DNA of 24,833 nucleotides. Origin: Prolixibacteraceae bacterium UBA6029. GTDB lineage: Bacteria; Bacteroidota; Bacteroidia; Bacteroidales; Prolixibacteraceae. The stretch is from contig DIZL01000037.1 in assembly GCA_002429385.1 (NCBI GenBank), forward strand, positions 1 through 24,833, in the 5' to 3' direction. Position numbers and translations under genes: made by a program. A model generated the notes under the pieces. It ran no database searches. It was not told the DNA's origin and was given only the letters and a program-made list of their open reading frames with translations. This document shows, one piece after another, positions 24,804 to 24,833 of the stretch (position 1 is its first letter; every line of letters starts with the position of its first letter).

Positions 24804-24827
24804 TAATAACTAATTATACTTAAACAA
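24798..24827 (-). promoter_or_regulatory. Promoter of the secretion operon
   Basis: On the minus strand TTG (24827-24825), a 19-nt spacer and TATATTTA (24805-24798), one mismatch from the Bacteroidota -7 TAnnTTTG. It lies 37 nt before the secretin ATG, giving a short leader. A direct repeat gcgttaaata overlaps the -7 element. Confidence 0.55.
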
Positions 24828-24833
24828 TAGAAA

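Overview
The window looks like chromosomal DNA of a Bacteroidota bacterium. The evidence is AT-rich coding DNA, little Shine-Dalgarno signal, -33/-7 promoters of the TTG...TAnnTTTG type, a DUF6443-type Rhs protein, and a type II secretion cluster built as in this phylum (one-domain prepilin peptidase, no PilT, a large lipoprotein inside the operon). I saw no rRNA, tRNA, CRISPR array or insertion sequence. Genus cannot be fixed from the sequence; a marine or anaerobic Bacteroidales/Marinilabiliales relative is a guess.

Region 1 (1-4843, + strand) is the 3' part of a polymorphic toxin locus. It has three 267-bp Ig-like repeats, a Rhs/YD core ending in DPTG, a roughly 200-residue variable tip with an H-x-G-N...S-x-G-C signature, and an overlapping gene for an exported putative immunity protein, closed by a strong bidirectional terminator. 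Region 2 (4837-5936, - strand) is a small toxin-antitoxin locus: the antitoxin is intact but the RelE/ParE-like toxin carries two single-base frameshifts. A regulator with two helix-turn-helix motifs follows.

Region 3 (6067-9352, - strand) is the most unusual part: a complete His-Xaa-Ser (Hxs) system in the order hxsA-hxsD-hxsB-hxsC. It encodes an exported precursor with six tandem HxS tripeptides and a C-terminal peptidoglycan-binding-like domain, a small partner protein and two radical SAM maturases, with genes overlapping or 4 bp apart. To my knowledge this system was defined by comparative genomics, and I know of no established product.

Region 4 (9718-24760, - strand) is a 13-gene type II secretion / type IV pilus-like cluster. 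In transcription order it runs secretin, GspL/PilN-like, PilO/GspM-like, a 1490-residue lipoprotein with 15 fibronectin-III-like domains, PilP/GspC-like, MORN-like protein, GspK-like protein, two minor pseudopilins, GspF, major pseudopilin GspG, prepilin peptidase and ATPase GspE. Most genes overlap. A promoter lies before the secretin gene and a second, internal one before gspG. The parts form an envelope-spanning machine: GspE drives a pseudopilus through GspF, GspL/M/C couple it to the secretin, and the lipoprotein may act at the outer membrane. There is no retraction ATPase, so protein secretion is more likely than twitching. The Hxs operon lies directly downstream on the same strand, so its exported precursor could be a client or surface partner of the machine; that is inference from position only.
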